From Paenibacillus harenae DSM 16969 (GTDB lineage: Bacteria; Bacillota; Bacilli; Paenibacillales; Paenibacillaceae): a DNA stretch of 64,000 nt. Of the stretch, positions 51,305-60,671 are shown piece after piece. Positions within the stretch are counted from its first letter, which is position 1; each line of letters opens with the position of its first letter. The DNA lies in contig NZ_AULV01000022.1 in assembly GCF_000422465.1 (NCBI RefSeq), positions 1-64,000 on the forward strand, written 5' to 3'. The translations under genes were made by a program, and so were the position numbers. The notes below the pieces were generated by a model. The model was not told where the DNA came from. It made no database searches and worked only from the letters and a program-made list of their open reading frames with translations.

Positions 51305-51963
51305 TTTCTCAATTCTCCTCCAGCTATAGGTTCCCGAACCTTCTCCAGCTCGGTCTTTAAATCATCTATTTCCTTCTGCATCGCACGGAACATTTCGATG
51401 ACCGGATCGGGCAGCTGCGTATGATCCAGCCGGTCGCCTACGCGTTGCCCGTCACGCTTCACGACGCGCCCCGGATTACCGACCACCGTGCAGTTCGAAG
51501 GCACCTCGCGCAGCACGACCGCATTCGATCCGATGTTCGAATAATCGCCTACGCTGAAGGACCCTAGCACCTTCGCGCCTGATCCGATAACGACATTATT
51601 GCCGATGGTCGGATGACGCTTTCCCTTCTCCTTACCCGTACCGCCAAGGGTCACCCCTTGATAAATCACGACATCGTCCCCGATTTCGCAGGTTTCCCCT
51701 ATAACGACACCCATGCCGTGGTCTATAAACAGCCTTTCGCCAATTCGAGCGCCGGGATGGATCTCGATGCCGGTCATAAAACGGCTTACTTGCGAGATGA
51801 TGCGCGCCAACGTGAACCAGCCTCTGCGGTACAACGGGTGAGCGACGCGGTGTGCCCATATGGCGTGCAAGCCCGAATAGGTGAAAATGACTTCGAATCG
51901 GCTGCGCGCAGCCGGGTCATTCTCGAATACCGCTTTTATATCCGATTGAAAATGGCGAAACAT
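51301..51963 (-). CDS. cysE: Serine O-acetyltransferase
   Basis: The enzyme makes O-acetylserine, the carbon acceptor for cysteine synthesis. The product (220 aa) has an N-terminal helical domain and a left-handed hexapeptide beta helix with the HGMGVVIGET and IYQGVTLGGTG blocks, which hold catalytic residues. The ATG at 51963 follows AAAGGAG; the longer frame to 52041 is not used. It supplies cysteine for the next gene, cysS, and for the sulfide made through cysH-sat. Confidence 0.96.
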   Translation of the reverse strand: MFRHFQSDIKAVFENDPAARSRFEVIFTYSGLHAIWAHRVAHPLYRRGWFTLARIISQVSRFMTGIEIHPGARIGERLFIDHGMGVVIGETCEIGDDVVIYQGVTLGGTGKEKGKRHPTIGNNVVIGSGAKVLGSFSVGDYSNIGSNAVVLREVPSNCTVVGNPGRVVKRDGQRVGDRLDHTQLPDPVIEMFRAMQKEIDDLKTELEKVREPIAGGELRK

Positions 51964-52174
51964 AGGCAAGACTCCTTTTACTCGCGCTCTATTTTCTTTG
52001 ACAGCAGAAGCGCCTGTCGGCGTCCTTGTATGAGAACGCAACCGTGTACTCCATTCTGGGGGATGACGGTGTCGTCATGATGTTCTGAAGCAACTCATGA
52101 GTCATGCTTCGCGAAAAACGGTACCGCAGTGAAATAAGTCCATTTTAGAAGTGATAAATCATATAGCGTTTTAT

Positions 52175-52505
52175 AATAAAAAAAGCCCCTGCAGCATTAG
52201 ATGCTGCAGAGGCGTGTAAACTCGCGGTCCCACTCTGCTCTGAACATGCCTCCGGCCGTCGGCCAAGGATGTTCGTCTCGATGTCTTTAACGCAGACGTT
52301 ACGTTGCTGCCTACCCCGCTTCAAGCGGATCGGAACAAGGCTCCCAGGTGCATATTTCCGTTCGGCGGACAGACAACTTTCAGCCCCATTCGATCTTTAG
52401 CGCCGCACTTCCTGCAGCGCCGATTCGAATGACGGTTGTCCTCTCTGCGAATCCGCCGGCAAACGTATTTCTCCTGTTCATAGCCGATCTATTCAACTCA
52501 ATATT
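52175..52505 (-). ncRNA. Cysteine-specific T-box leader of cysE-cysS
   Basis: The conserved T-box AGAGTGGGACCGCG is at 52223-52236 on the minus strand, matching the antiterminator motif. It is followed by a strong terminator, CTCTGCAGCAT / ATGCTGCAGGGG and seven T, at 52178-52213. The stem I base GAACAGG pairs with CCTTGTTC. In the specifier position TGC (52350-52352) is followed by A, that is, a cysteine codon. An uncharged tRNA-Cys is expected to favour read-through into cysE-cysS. Confidence 0.93.
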
Positions 52506-52511
52506 AGTCAT

Positions 52512-52540
52512 AGTATACCGAATACCCGAAATGGTGACAA
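52512..52540 (-). promoter_or_regulatory. Sigma-A promoter of the T-box cysE-cysS operon
   Basis: On the minus strand TTGTCA (52535-52540) and TATACT (52512-52517) are 17 bases apart. It sits about 50 bases after the gltX stop and places the transcript start just before the T-box. Confidence 0.8.
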
Positions 52541-52586
52541 GAGCTATCTCTCACGGCTCGTCAGCAATCTTAAGGCATTGACGCTT

Positions 52587-54050
52587 TTACCCGTTTAAGC
52601 GCCCGCGCAGCCGTTCGATCACCTTCCGCTTGCCGAGCAGCGCGATCGATTGATTCAAATCCGGGCCGTGCGTTTGTCCGGTAAGCGCAGCCCGAATGGG
52701 CATGAACAGCTGCTTCCCTTTGAAGCCCGTCAATTTCTGAACGGACTTGATCATTTCTTTGATTCCATCGACATGGAATTCCGTTTCGCCCGCTTCGATC
52801 AGTTCCAAGAACGCCTTAAGCACAACCGGCACCTGCTCCTCAGCGAGCACGACGGCCGCATCATCCTCATCCGCAACCGTTTCGCGGAAGAACAACTCGG
52901 TCATCGGTACGATTTCCGCGGCATAACGCAGCTTCTCCTGGTGAAGCGCAATCAGATCCGCCGCCCAGGCGCGCCCTTCGGCATCAAGCTCCTTCTCCAA
53001 GCGGTCCGCTTTCTGCAGATGCGGGATACATAGATCAACCAGGCGCTGCAAATCGGTTTTTTTCAAATATTCGTTGTTCATCCAGCTAAGCTTCTGCGTA
53101 TCGAATACGGCAGGGCTCTTGCTGAGACGGTCCGGATTAAACACTTGGATGAGCTCGTCGCGCAGGAACATCTCCTGTTCGCCTTCAGGCGACCAGCCGA
53201 GCAAGGCAATAAAGTTAAACATCGCTTCCGGCAAATAACCAAGCTCATCGTACTGCGAGATGAATTGTATGATGGATTCGTCGCGTTTGCTCAGCTTCTT
53301 GCGCTGATCGTTCACGATTAGCGTCATATGTCCGAACTGCGGCGGCTCCCAGCCGAACGCCTCATAGATCATGAGCTGACGCGGCGTATTCGAGATATGG
53401 TCTTCCCCGCGCAGCACATGGCTTATTTTCATTAAATGATCGTCGAGCGCAACCGCAAAGTTGTAAGTCGGAATGCCGTCCTTCTTGACGATGACGAAGT
53501 CGCCCGTGTCAGCCGTATCGAAGCTGATCGAGCCTTTCACCATATCGTCGAAGGCATAGCTGCGGTTCTCCGGCACACGGAAGCGAATGCTTGGCACTCG
53601 GCCTTCGGCCTCGAAGGCTTGGCGCTGCTCCTCGGTCAAGTCGCGATGCCGGCCGGAGTAGCGAGGCGTCTCGCCGCGCTCGGTTTGCTCCTCCCGCTCC
53701 CGCTCAAGCTCCTCTTCCGAGCAATAGCAACGGTAAGCAAGCCCGCGGTCAAGCAGCTCCTGCCAATATTCCTTATAAATATCAAGACGCTCCGTCTGAC
53801 GGTACGGACCATAACCTCCGCCGATATCAATGCTTTCATCCCAATCGATGCCGAGCCATTTCAAATACTTAAGCTGGCTTTCTTCCCCGCCGGCCACGTT
53901 GCGCTTGATGTCCGTATCCTCAATCCGAATAATGAATTTTCCGCCGCGGTTTCTTGCGAATAAATAATTGAATAAGGCCGTTCTGGCATTGCCGATATGT
54001 AAATGCCCCGTTGGTGACGGCGCATAACGCACGCGAACTTCTGATGACAT
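52587..54050 (-). CDS. gltX: Glutamyl-tRNA synthetase
   Basis: This class I synthetase has 487 aa. [20 protein letters not shown] carries the HIGH-type motif and the late KKLSKRD is the KMSKS variant of the family. The bacterial type may be non-discriminating and also charge tRNA-Gln. The ATG at 54050 stands behind CAGGAGGGG; the frame up to 54104 overlaps ispF and is not used. It follows ispF after 50 bases. Confidence 0.97.
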   Translation of the reverse strand: MSSEVRVRYAPSPTGHLHIGNARTALFNYLFARNRGGKFIIRIEDTDIKRNVAGGEESQLKYLKWLGIDWDESIDIGGGYGPYRQTERLDIYKEYWQELLDRGLAYRCYCSEEELEREREEQTERGETPRYSGRHRDLTEEQRQAFEAEGRVPSIRFRVPENRSYAFDDMVKGSISFDTADTGDFVIVKKDGIPTYNFAVALDDHLMKISHVLRGEDHISNTPRQLMIYEAFGWEPPQFGHMTLIVNDQRKKLSKRDESIIQFISQYDELGYLPEAMFNFIALLGWSPEGEQEMFLRDELIQVFNPDRLSKSPAVFDTQKLSWMNNEYLKKTDLQRLVDLCIPHLQKADRLEKELDAEGRAWAADLIALHQEKLRYAAEIVPMTELFFRETVADEDDAAVVLAEEQVPVVLKAFLELIEAGETEFHVDGIKEMIKSVQKLTGFKGKQLFMPIRAALTGQTHGPDLNQSIALLGKRKVIERLRGRLNG

Positions 54051-54100
54051 AGGTACCCCTCCTGAAAGTCGTGCTTCCTCTTCTATTTGCTTAATCCCGA

Positions 54101-54583
54101 TCATAGCACATCCTTAATTAGGCAAACAATAGATTGCGCCGCAATTCCTTCTCCCCGTCCCGTAAAACCAAGCTGCTCCGTCGTCGTCGCCTTCACATTC
54201 ACCTGCGAGACGTCCGCCTCGAGCGCCTTCGCAATAATTTCCGCCATCTGCGGTATATAAGGCAGCATCTTCGGCCGCTGCGCGATGATCGTGGAATCGA
54301 TGTTGCCCAGCTTATAGCCGCGCTCGCGCGCAAGCTTCCATACATGCTCGAGCAGCTTCAAGCTGTCGGCATCCTTATATTCCGCCGCCGTATCCGGAAA
54401 ATGCTTCCCGATATCCCCCAGCGCCAGAGCGCCCAGAATAGCATCCGATACGGCATGCAGCAGCACGTCGGCATCGGAATGCCCAAGCAGCCCCTTCTCA
54501 TAAGGAATCGTAACTCCGCCTATAATGCAAGGACGCCCCTCCACCAATTGATGCACGTCAAAGCCTTGTCCAACCCGAATCAT
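54101..54583 (-). CDS. ispF: 2-C-methyl-D-erythritol 2,4-cyclodiphosphate synthase
   Basis: The enzyme forms the cyclic diphosphate of the MEP isoprenoid pathway. The product (160 aa) starts [13 protein letters not shown] with zinc ligands D9 and H11, and has H43 in [10 protein letters not shown]. The late [11 protein letters not shown] block is conserved. Its ATG overlaps the ispD stop, and the two enzymes act in the same pathway. Confidence 0.98.
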   Translation of the reverse strand: MIRVGQGFDVHQLVEGRPCIIGGVTIPYEKGLLGHSDADVLLHAVSDAILGALALGDIGKHFPDTAAEYKDADSLKLLEHVWKLARERGYKLGNIDSTIIAQRPKMLPYIPQMAEIIAKALEADVSQVNVKATTTEQLGFTGRGEGIAAQSIVCLIKDVL

Positions 54584-55299
54584 TCTCGCTCACTCTTCCC
54601 CTCTGTCTGTTTCTTGCGACGCTGCGCCAGCAGAAATTCCGCCCACGGAAGATCCTCCGGCGTCGTAATTTTGATATTCGTATATTCGCCTTCCGCAACG
54701 GTAACCGGCACGCCCATCCGTTCTACAACCATGGCATCGTCCGTTCCGATAAAATCTTCCGCCAGCGCGCGTTCAAGCGCTTCCAGAAGCAAAACACGCC
54801 GAAAAGCTTGCGGCGTCTGAATCGCCCACAAGCTCCGGCGGTCTGGCGTTGAAACGATAATCCCGGCTTCGTTAACTTGCTTGATCGTATCTTTGACCGG
54901 TACGGCGAGCACCGCGGCTCCGCTGTCTTCCGCTGCCGCGCAGCATGCCCGAACCGCATCCGCGGTAACCAGCGGACGAACGCCGTCATGGACCATCGCC
55001 CATTCCGTCGAGAGCGCCTGCAGTCCGCAGAACACGGAATGCTGCCGCTCCGTGCCTCCCTCAACGACCGCCGTAACCTTCGTCAGCTTATACTGCCGCA
55101 CCCACTGCCGGCAGCGCTCAACATCTTCTCCGCCTACGACAAGCACGGCTTCCTTTACCATATCCATCGACTGAAACAGCTCTAGCGTATGGACGAGAAT
55201 GGGCTTGTCCCCCAGCTGCAAATATTGCTTGCTTTCCTTCGTCCCCATCCGCGTGCCGCGTCCGGCCGCGACGATGACGACTCCCCAACCTGCTACCAT
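54580..55299 (-). CDS. ispD: 2-C-methyl-D-erythritol 4-phosphate cytidylyltransferase
   Basis: The enzyme makes CDP-methylerythritol in the MEP pathway. The product (239 aa) has the AAGRGTRMG nucleotide loop near residue 12, VHDGVRPLV with a metal-binding aspartate, and TPQAFRR, all diagnostic. The C-terminal tail is basic and longer than usual. It is 43 bases after yacL. Confidence 0.97.
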   Translation of the reverse strand: MVAGWGVVIVAAGRGTRMGTKESKQYLQLGDKPILVHTLELFQSMDMVKEAVLVVGGEDVERCRQWVRQYKLTKVTAVVEGGTERQHSVFCGLQALSTEWAMVHDGVRPLVTADAVRACCAAAEDSGAAVLAVPVKDTIKQVNEAGIIVSTPDRRSLWAIQTPQAFRRVLLLEALERALAEDFIGTDDAMVVERMGVPVTVAEGEYTNIKITTPEDLPWAEFLLAQRRKKQTEGKSERE

Positions 55300-55342
55300 T
55301 CCTTCAACCTGCCTCGCACTGTAATACTACCATCATACCTTG

Positions 55343-56440
55343 TTACAGCGCTTTTTCCAACAGCTTCGGCTTGGCAAAAATCATGCGGCCCGCCGACGTC
55401 TGCAGGACACTCGTCACGAGCACCTCCATCGTCGTGCCGATATATTCCCGGCCGCCTTCAACTACAATCATTGTACCGTCATCCAAATACGCGACGCCTT
55501 GACCATGCTCTTTGCCGTCCTTTATCACTTGAACAATAATTTCTTCTCCCGGCAGAACGACAGGCTTCACCGCATTAGCCAAATCATTAATGTTCAACAC
55601 CGATACGCCTTGCAGCTCGCACACTTTGTTTAAATTGAAATCATTGGTGACGACCTTGCCGTGAAGCGCCTTAGCCAGCTTCACCAGCTTGCTGTCAACC
55701 TCGCCGATTTCCTCAAAATCACCCTCATAAATCAAAACCCGCACATCAAGCTCTTTTTGAATTTTATTCAAAATGTCGAGTCCGCGCCGGCCTCTGTTCC
55801 GCTTCAGCAAGTCGGAAGAATCCGCGATATGCTGCAGCTCCTCCAGTACGAATTCCGGAATGACGAGCGTTCCCTCAATAAATCCGGTTTTGCAAATATC
55901 CGCAATCCGCCCGTCAATAATGACGCTGGTATCCAGAATCTTGTGCTCCTCGAAGCCGCTTGCCTCGTCTACGACCGGTATGCTCCGGCGCTTCTCAAGC
56001 AGCGCCGCAAAGCCTGCGGCGAGTTCTTCCTGCTTATGGAGACCGATTCGCATACCTAAATAACCGAAGCAGAACATCATCGCAACCGGGATGAGACGCC
56101 CTACGCCCTCTAACCCGGATACGGCTGGATAAAGCAATACGGCCAGCAGCAAGCCCGAAAGCAACCCCCCGGCGCCGGCGAACAGCTGCTGCATCGGCAG
56201 TTCCGCCGTTTGTTCCGCGCCGTTCTGCATGAAACGGATGATTCTTCCAGCTAACAGTGTAGCTGCTATTACCCCAATAACCGCGCCAATTGCCACATTC
56301 ATGTAATAAGTGCCGGATCGCTGAAGCATCCCGAATGATGAGCCAGACCATACGGCCGCTCCGTTCATCCACCCGTATACTTCACCTCCGGCCATACCGC
56401 CGAACAACATGCCTATCAATTGAATTATTCGTCTAACCAT
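55343..56440 (-). CDS. yacL: PIN/TRAM-domain membrane protein YacL
   Basis: The product (365 aa) has about four hydrophobic segments in the first 135 residues, then a PIN nuclease domain (about 167-280) with D170 in ILDTSVIIDGR and GDFEEIGEVDSKLVKLA, and a TRAM domain (about 295-355) with EIIVQVIKDGKEHGQGVAYL, an RNA-binding fold. B. subtilis yacL is in the same place. Its RNA target is unknown. The ATG follows GGAGG, and a 22-bp palindrome lies directly upstream. Confidence 0.93.
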   Translation of the reverse strand: MVRRIIQLIGMLFGGMAGGEVYGWMNGAAVWSGSSFGMLQRSGTYYMNVAIGAVIGVIAATLLAGRIIRFMQNGAEQTAELPMQQLFAGAGGLLSGLLLAVLLYPAVSGLEGVGRLIPVAMMFCFGYLGMRIGLHKQEELAAGFAALLEKRRSIPVVDEASGFEEHKILDTSVIIDGRIADICKTGFIEGTLVIPEFVLEELQHIADSSDLLKRNRGRRGLDILNKIQKELDVRVLIYEGDFEEIGEVDSKLVKLAKALHGKVVTNDFNLNKVCELQGVSVLNINDLANAVKPVVLPGEEIIVQVIKDGKEHGQGVAYLDDGTMIVVEGGREYIGTTMEVLVTSVLQTSAGRMIFAKPKLLEKAL

Positions 56441-56457
56441 TATGGTTCACCTCCACT

Positions 56458-56479
56458 ACAATTATGTTCCAATAATTGT
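56458..56479. promoter_or_regulatory. 22-bp operator-like palindrome upstream of yacL
   Basis: ACAATTAT (56458-56465) and ATAATTGT (56472-56479) are perfect 8-bp arms around GTTCCA. It is about 20 bases before the yacL start. On the minus strand a weak promoter (TTAACA, 17 bases, TAATTG) would overlap it. It does not match the LexA, PerR, Fur or Zur consensus I know. Confidence 0.45.
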
Positions 56480-56539
56480 CTTGTTAACCGTGGCGGCGCC
56501 GTTTTCTTGCAACATTTATTTTTTTTAATAATTCACATT

Positions 56540-56568
56540 TTGAAAACGATCCCCCGGAGGCTTATAAT
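56540..56568 (+). promoter_or_regulatory. Sigma-A promoter of the Cys-rich unknown gene
   Basis: TTGAAA (56540-56545) and a consensus TATAAT (56563-56568) are 17 bases apart, 47 bases before the start codon. Confidence 0.85.
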
Positions 56569-56615
56569 GGAAGATGAGATTATTTCATAAGAGGTTGGTG
56601 AAAGAGGTGGAACCG

Positions 56616-57011
56616 ATGAGTGCTCCAACATTGAATCAATTTCAGCAGCAGGTTTCGGAATTACTGCTCAGGCATAGGAGCCTGCTGGATGTCATGTCGA
56701 AGTTCGGACAATCGGGCGCTTCCGTTAACCGCGCGGTTACAAAGGCGGTAACGGATTGCGGCTGTATTGAATTAAATGCCCGCAAGCAGCAATATTCGGA
56801 TGAGCTGAATCTTGAGAATGCGAAAGAGACGCTGCAAAGCCATATAACCGGAGATGTATGCGAGCACTGCCTCGAAGCGCTCAAATCCGAACTTGGCCGC
56901 AACCTGTTCTATATGACCGCATTATGTAATCTACTTAATATTCAACTGGATGAAGTAATTGCCGATGAATACGACAAATGCTCGACTTTAGGCTTGTTTA
57001 ATTTAACCTGA
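56616..57011 (+). CDS. Cys-rich conserved protein of unknown function (131 aa)
   Basis: I do not recognise a named function. The ATG at 56616 follows AAGAGGTGG. The product is a soluble, mainly helical protein with six cysteines, four of them in two pairs: C48-x-C50 in DCGC and C82-x2-C85 in CEHC, plus C104 and C122. This is a plausible metal or Fe-S site. It ends in YDKCSTLGLFNLT. It has its own strong promoter and terminator and opposes its neighbours, so it is a monocistronic, probably vegetative gene. Confidence 0.85.
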   Translation: MSAPTLNQFQQQVSELLLRHRSLLDVMSKFGQSGASVNRAVTKAVTDCGCIELNARKQQYSDELNLENAKETLQSHITGDVCEHCLEALKSELGRNLFYMTALCNLLNIQLDEVIADEYDKCSTLGLFNLT

Positions 57012-57049
57012 TGCGGCTGCGCCAATCCGGCCCGTCTCTTGGAAAAAAT

Positions 57050-57099
57050 GGAAAAACCGCTCGATCCATTCCTTCATTAGGAACGAATCGGCGGTTTTT
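57050..57099. terminator. Bidirectional terminator between the Cys-rich gene and pssA
   Basis: AAAAACCGC (57052-57060) and GCGGTTTTT (57091-57099) form a 9-bp stem, with CGAT/ATCG and TTCCT/AGGAA continuing inside. T-rich tails follow on both strands. It serves the convergent genes on both sides. Confidence 0.9.
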
Positions 57100-57110
57100 G
57101 TTGTTTTCGC

Positions 57111-57857
57111 TTAAGCCGTGTTCTCGGATTGCACCGGTTCTTCCGGCTGATCATTTAATTTGCCGCGCTTGCGGCTGCGCTTCTTAAGGCGTCGATCAAC
57201 GTTTTTTTTTAAGCCGTACAGCGCATAGAGAAGCAGCGGTACGAACAAGATTTTGGATAAATCATTTTTGAAGAAAAGCCCAAGCACTACCGCAACTGCG
57301 ATCACGATGGGAACGACCCATACCGCGCTCTTCGGGATGCCGACTTTCTTGAAATTCGGATATTTAATGGTACTAACCATCAGAATGGAAAGCACGAAAG
57401 TGCTTGCAAGCAGTACCGATACATAAATGTCGTCTTTAAACAAAGCAAGCGTCGCAAGGACGCCGCCCGCCGCAGGAATCGGCAGACCGATAAAGTAGCC
57501 TGGGGCGCTTGTAATCACGTTAAACCGCGCAAGCCTCAAAGCGCCGCATATCGGGAATAACGCTGTTACAATCCATGCAAAGGCCGGATTAAGCTCTTGA
57601 AAAGCAACCACATACATAATAAATGCCGGAGCAACGCCAAACGAGATTACATCGGACAACGAATCCAGCTCTTTACCGAATTCACTTTGGACGTTAAGCG
57701 CCCGAGCAACGCGTCCGTCTACTCCGTCAAGCAGCATCGCGATCAATACCATCATCGCCGCTGTGTCCGGTTTTTCATTAAAAACAAGAATGATGGCGAT
57801 TACTCCTAAGAATAAATTCCCCACCGTGAGAAGGCTCGGTATCGACTTTGTGATCAT
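57111..57857 (-). CDS. pssA: CDP-diacylglycerol-serine O-phosphatidyltransferase
   Basis: The enzyme makes phosphatidylserine, the precursor of phosphatidylethanolamine, in the membrane. The product (248 aa from the ATG at 57857, behind AGAGGTGG) has about seven hydrophobic segments and a perfect CDP-alcohol motif: D44, D47-G48, A51-R52, G61, D65 and D69. The C-terminal 35 residues are very basic and then acidic. It follows disA after 94 bases. Confidence 0.94.
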   Translation of the reverse strand: MITKSIPSLLTVGNLFLGVIAIILVFNEKPDTAAMMVLIAMLLDGVDGRVARALNVQSEFGKELDSLSDVISFGVAPAFIMYVVAFQELNPAFAWIVTALFPICGALRLARFNVITSAPGYFIGLPIPAAGGVLATLALFKDDIYVSVLLASTFVLSILMVSTIKYPNFKKVGIPKSAVWVVPIVIAVAVVLGLFFKNDLSKILFVPLLLYALYGLKKNVDRRLKKRSRKRGKLNDQPEEPVQSENTA

Positions 57858-57951
57858 CTTTTCCACCTCTTCTCTACTATGCCCCAAAACCCTTAACGAA
57901 TGTATCGCGTTTCATTCGGTATCGGACCACATTCCATCCATTGTATGGGAT

Positions 57952-59031
57952 TTAGATTTGCCTGTCAATGAACATCTGCTCTTGAATCCGTTTGAGGCCT
58001 TCCTTGATCGCCCGCGCACGAACCTCCCCGATTCCGTCCACTTCGTCCAATTCTTCGATCGTTGCCATCAGGATATGCGGCAAACGGCCGAACCGCTCAA
58101 TGAGGTTGTTCATAATGATTAGCGGAAGTCTCGGGATTTTGTTCAGCAGCCGGTAGCCGCGGGGAGAGACAGACTCTTCGTTCATATTATTTGTATGCGG
58201 ATAACCGATCAAACGAATAATCGGCGGCGCATCCAGCAGCTCTTCGGAGCTGAGCTTCTTAAGACCTGCCCGTATTTCCCTGATCTTCTCATCGGAGTTT
58301 TCTTTCGCGTAATCCTTAAGCAAGTACCAGGCGTCTTCTTCTACGCCGCCTACCAGCTCATCCATTTGCATGCTGATCAGCCGGCCTTCCGTTCCAAGCT
58401 CGTTCACGTACCGTTTGATTTCCATCTTAATGCGAAGCACCATCTCAACCCGCTGAATGACATGCGCCACTTCCTGCAGCGTAACCAACTCCTCGAATTC
58501 GAGAGCGGACAAGTTGGTGAAGGATTGGCTGAGCACGGCCTTATATTTTTCCAGCGTCTGAATCGCTTGATTCGCCTTGGTAAGAATAACGCCCATATCT
58601 TTAAGCGAATAGCGCAAATTGCCTTGATACAGCGTAATAATGTTCCGGCGCTGAGAGATCGAGACGACAAGCTTGCCGGTTTGCTTGGCTACCCGTTCCG
58701 CCGTCCGATGCCGGATGCCGGTTTCGATCGACGGGATCGAGCTGTTCGGTATGAGCTGCGTATTCGCGTACAAGATCCGTCTCATATCCTCGCTCATAAT
58801 GATCGCGCCGTCCATTTTAGCAAGCTCATACAAATAGTTCGGCGAGAAATCGCAATTAATCGAGAAGCCTCCGTCGACAACCTCCATCACTTCCGGACTG
58901 TATCCGACTACGATCAGCGCTCCCGTCTTGGCGCGCAGCACATTCTCCAGCCCTTCGCGAAAAGGGGTGCCAGGTGCGACTAATTGCAACAATTGGTTCA
59001 TGATTTCAAGCTGAGTCGGTTCCTTCATCAT
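57952..59031 (-). CDS. disA: DNA integrity scanning protein DisA (diadenylate cyclase)
   Basis: DisA makes c-di-AMP and scans DNA for damage before sporulation. The DAC domain has DGA at 74-76 and RHR at 107-109 ([11 protein letters not shown]), both needed for catalysis. A long helical spine follows, and a C-terminal helix-hairpin-helix domain ([20 protein letters not shown]) binds branched DNA. The ATG at 59031 stands behind GGGGG; a TTG at 59046 is possible. It begins 8 bases after radA. The product is 359 aa. Confidence 0.97.
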   Translation of the reverse strand: MMKEPTQLEIMNQLLQLVAPGTPFREGLENVLRAKTGALIVVGYSPEVMEVVDGGFSINCDFSPNYLYELAKMDGAIIMSEDMRRILYANTQLIPNSSIPSIETGIRHRTAERVAKQTGKLVVSISQRRNIITLYQGNLRYSLKDMGVILTKANQAIQTLEKYKAVLSQSFTNLSALEFEELVTLQEVAHVIQRVEMVLRIKMEIKRYVNELGTEGRLISMQMDELVGGVEEDAWYLLKDYAKENSDEKIREIRAGLKKLSSEELLDAPPIIRLIGYPHTNNMNEESVSPRGYRLLNKIPRLPLIIMNNLIERFGRLPHILMATIEELDEVDGIGEVRARAIKEGLKRIQEQMFIDRQI

Positions 59032-59038
59032 CTGCCCC

Positions 59039-60406
59039 CTATCCAAGCGCTGCCTTAAGTGCTTCCGCCACCGTAGTCACGCCGATAATCTCTATTCCTG
59101 CGGGAGGTTTCCAGCCCTTTAAGCTTTTCTCCGGCATAATCACTCTCTTGAATCCCAGCTTCTCCGCTTCCTTCACCCGCTGCTCCGCCCGAGATACCGC
59201 ACGGACCTCTCCCGTTAACCCGACTTCGCCGAAAATAACGTCATAGGGCTTCGTCGGCGCATCGCGAAAGCTTGAGGCTAAGCTGACTGCGGCTGCCAGA
59301 TCGACGGCCGGCTCATCCAGCTTCACGCCGCCTGCAACATTCAAATAAGCATCCTGCGTCTGAAGGAACATGCCGTTCCGTTTCTCCAGCACGGCAATGA
59401 TCAGCGCCATCCGGTGATGGTCGATCCCGGTGGACATCCTTCTGGGCGAAGGGAAATTCGTTGTCGCGACCAGCGCCTGCAGCTCGACAAGAACCGGCCT
59501 TGTACCTTCCATACTCGCTACGACTGTGGATCCCGATACGCCTAGCGGACGCTCGGACAAAAACAGTTCGGAAGGATTGGACACTTCACGCAGACCGTCC
59601 TCGCTCATCTCGAATATTCCGATTTCGTTCGTCGAGCCGAAACGGTTCTTCACCGCCCGCAGCAAACGATATGTATGATGGCGCTCGCCTTCGAAATAAA
59701 GGACGCAATCCACCATGTGCTCCAGCAGCCTCGGACCTGCAATAGCGCCTTCCTTCGTCACATGACCGACCAGCACCGTCGCAATCCCCTTGATCTTCGC
59801 GACGCGCATGAAATGCGCCGTACATTCGCGCACCTGGGATACGCTTCCCGGGGCAGACTGCACATTCGGATCGTACACGGTCTGGATCGAGTCGATAACG
59901 AGAAAATCCGGTTGAACCGATTCGATTGCCTCGTTAATTTGCTCCATATTGGTCTCGCATAATACATACAGCGATTCCGTCAGCGCGCCGAGACGATCCG
60001 CCCGAAGCCTCGTCTGCCGCACCGACTCCTCTCCGGAAATATAAAGCACCCTGAGTCCCTTAACCGCCAAAGCGTGAGAGGTCTGCAGCAGCAGCGTCGA
60101 TTTCCCGATCCCGGGGTCGCCCCCGACCAGAATAAGCGAGCCGGGCACGACACCCCCGCCCAGAACCCGGTTAAGCTCCAGCATTCTTGTTTCAATGCGC
60201 GGCTCCTGCCCGCTTTCTATATGTATGATGGATTGCGGCTTTTCTTTCGCATGAAAAGACGATAATCCGACGCCCTTCGTCTTGACGACCGTCTCCTTCT
60301 CTTCCACCATGGAATTCCATGCATGGCAGCCTGGGCATTTTCCAAGCCATTTCGCCGATTCGGTACCGCACTCCGTACACACGAACTTCGTTTTTATTTT
60401 AGCCAT
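59039..60406 (-). CDS. radA: DNA repair protein RadA
   Basis: RadA/Sms (455 aa) is a RecA-like ATPase that helps branch migration in recombination. A four-cysteine zinc finger (C10, C13, C24, C27) opens the protein; the Walker [11 protein letters not shown] is at 95-104; the [11 protein letters not shown] motif follows; and a Lon-like domain forms the C-terminus. The ATG at 60406 follows AAGGAG. B. subtilis RadA inhibits DisA, so the pair is functionally linked. Confidence 0.97.
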   Translation of the reverse strand: MAKIKTKFVCTECGTESAKWLGKCPGCHAWNSMVEEKETVVKTKGVGLSSFHAKEKPQSIIHIESGQEPRIETRMLELNRVLGGGVVPGSLILVGGDPGIGKSTLLLQTSHALAVKGLRVLYISGEESVRQTRLRADRLGALTESLYVLCETNMEQINEAIESVQPDFLVIDSIQTVYDPNVQSAPGSVSQVRECTAHFMRVAKIKGIATVLVGHVTKEGAIAGPRLLEHMVDCVLYFEGERHHTYRLLRAVKNRFGSTNEIGIFEMSEDGLREVSNPSELFLSERPLGVSGSTVVASMEGTRPVLVELQALVATTNFPSPRRMSTGIDHHRMALIIAVLEKRNGMFLQTQDAYLNVAGGVKLDEPAVDLAAAVSLASSFRDAPTKPYDVIFGEVGLTGEVRAVSRAEQRVKEAEKLGFKRVIMPEKSLKGWKPPAGIEIIGVTTVAEALKAALG

Positions 60407-60551
60407 TATAAACTCCTTAAATGAACAATACATAAAGTTTACCATTTAATCCTCTTCGTATAAACCCACCTTATTCATGAAATTCATAGTGCATAAGTCG
60501 CCGAAAAAAATTGTGCACATCTCCGTTATTCTTTTATTTCTATTATCGGAT

Positions 60552-60592
60552 TTATCCACAGAATTATTAACATCTTATACACGTTATCCACA
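60552..60592 (+). promoter_or_regulatory. DnaA-box cluster upstream of radA
   Basis: Two perfect DnaA boxes, TTATCCACA at 60552-60560 and 60584-60592, and a variant TTATACACG at 60575-60583 lie in the same orientation within 41 bases. The last two are directly adjoining. The clpC terminator beside them contains two more near-matches (CTATCCACA at 60641-60649 and, on the other strand, TTATCCACC at 60650-60658). They stand about 150-190 bases before the radA start. Confidence 0.65.
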
Positions 60593-60627
60593 ATCTTATT
60601 AACTTGTCCCCGCTGTTAATTAAAATA

Positions 60628-60669
60628 AAAAAAGCTCTCCCTATCCACAGGTGGATAAGGAGAGCTTTT
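60628..60669 (-). terminator. Rho-independent terminator of clpC
   Basis: On the minus strand AAAGCTCTCC-TTATCCAC pairs with GTGGATA-GGGAGAGCTTT almost perfectly, followed by TTTTATTTTAATT. It overlaps the last bases before the clpC stop region by a few bases only and separates clpC from radA. Confidence 0.9.
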
Positions 60670-60671
60670 GC

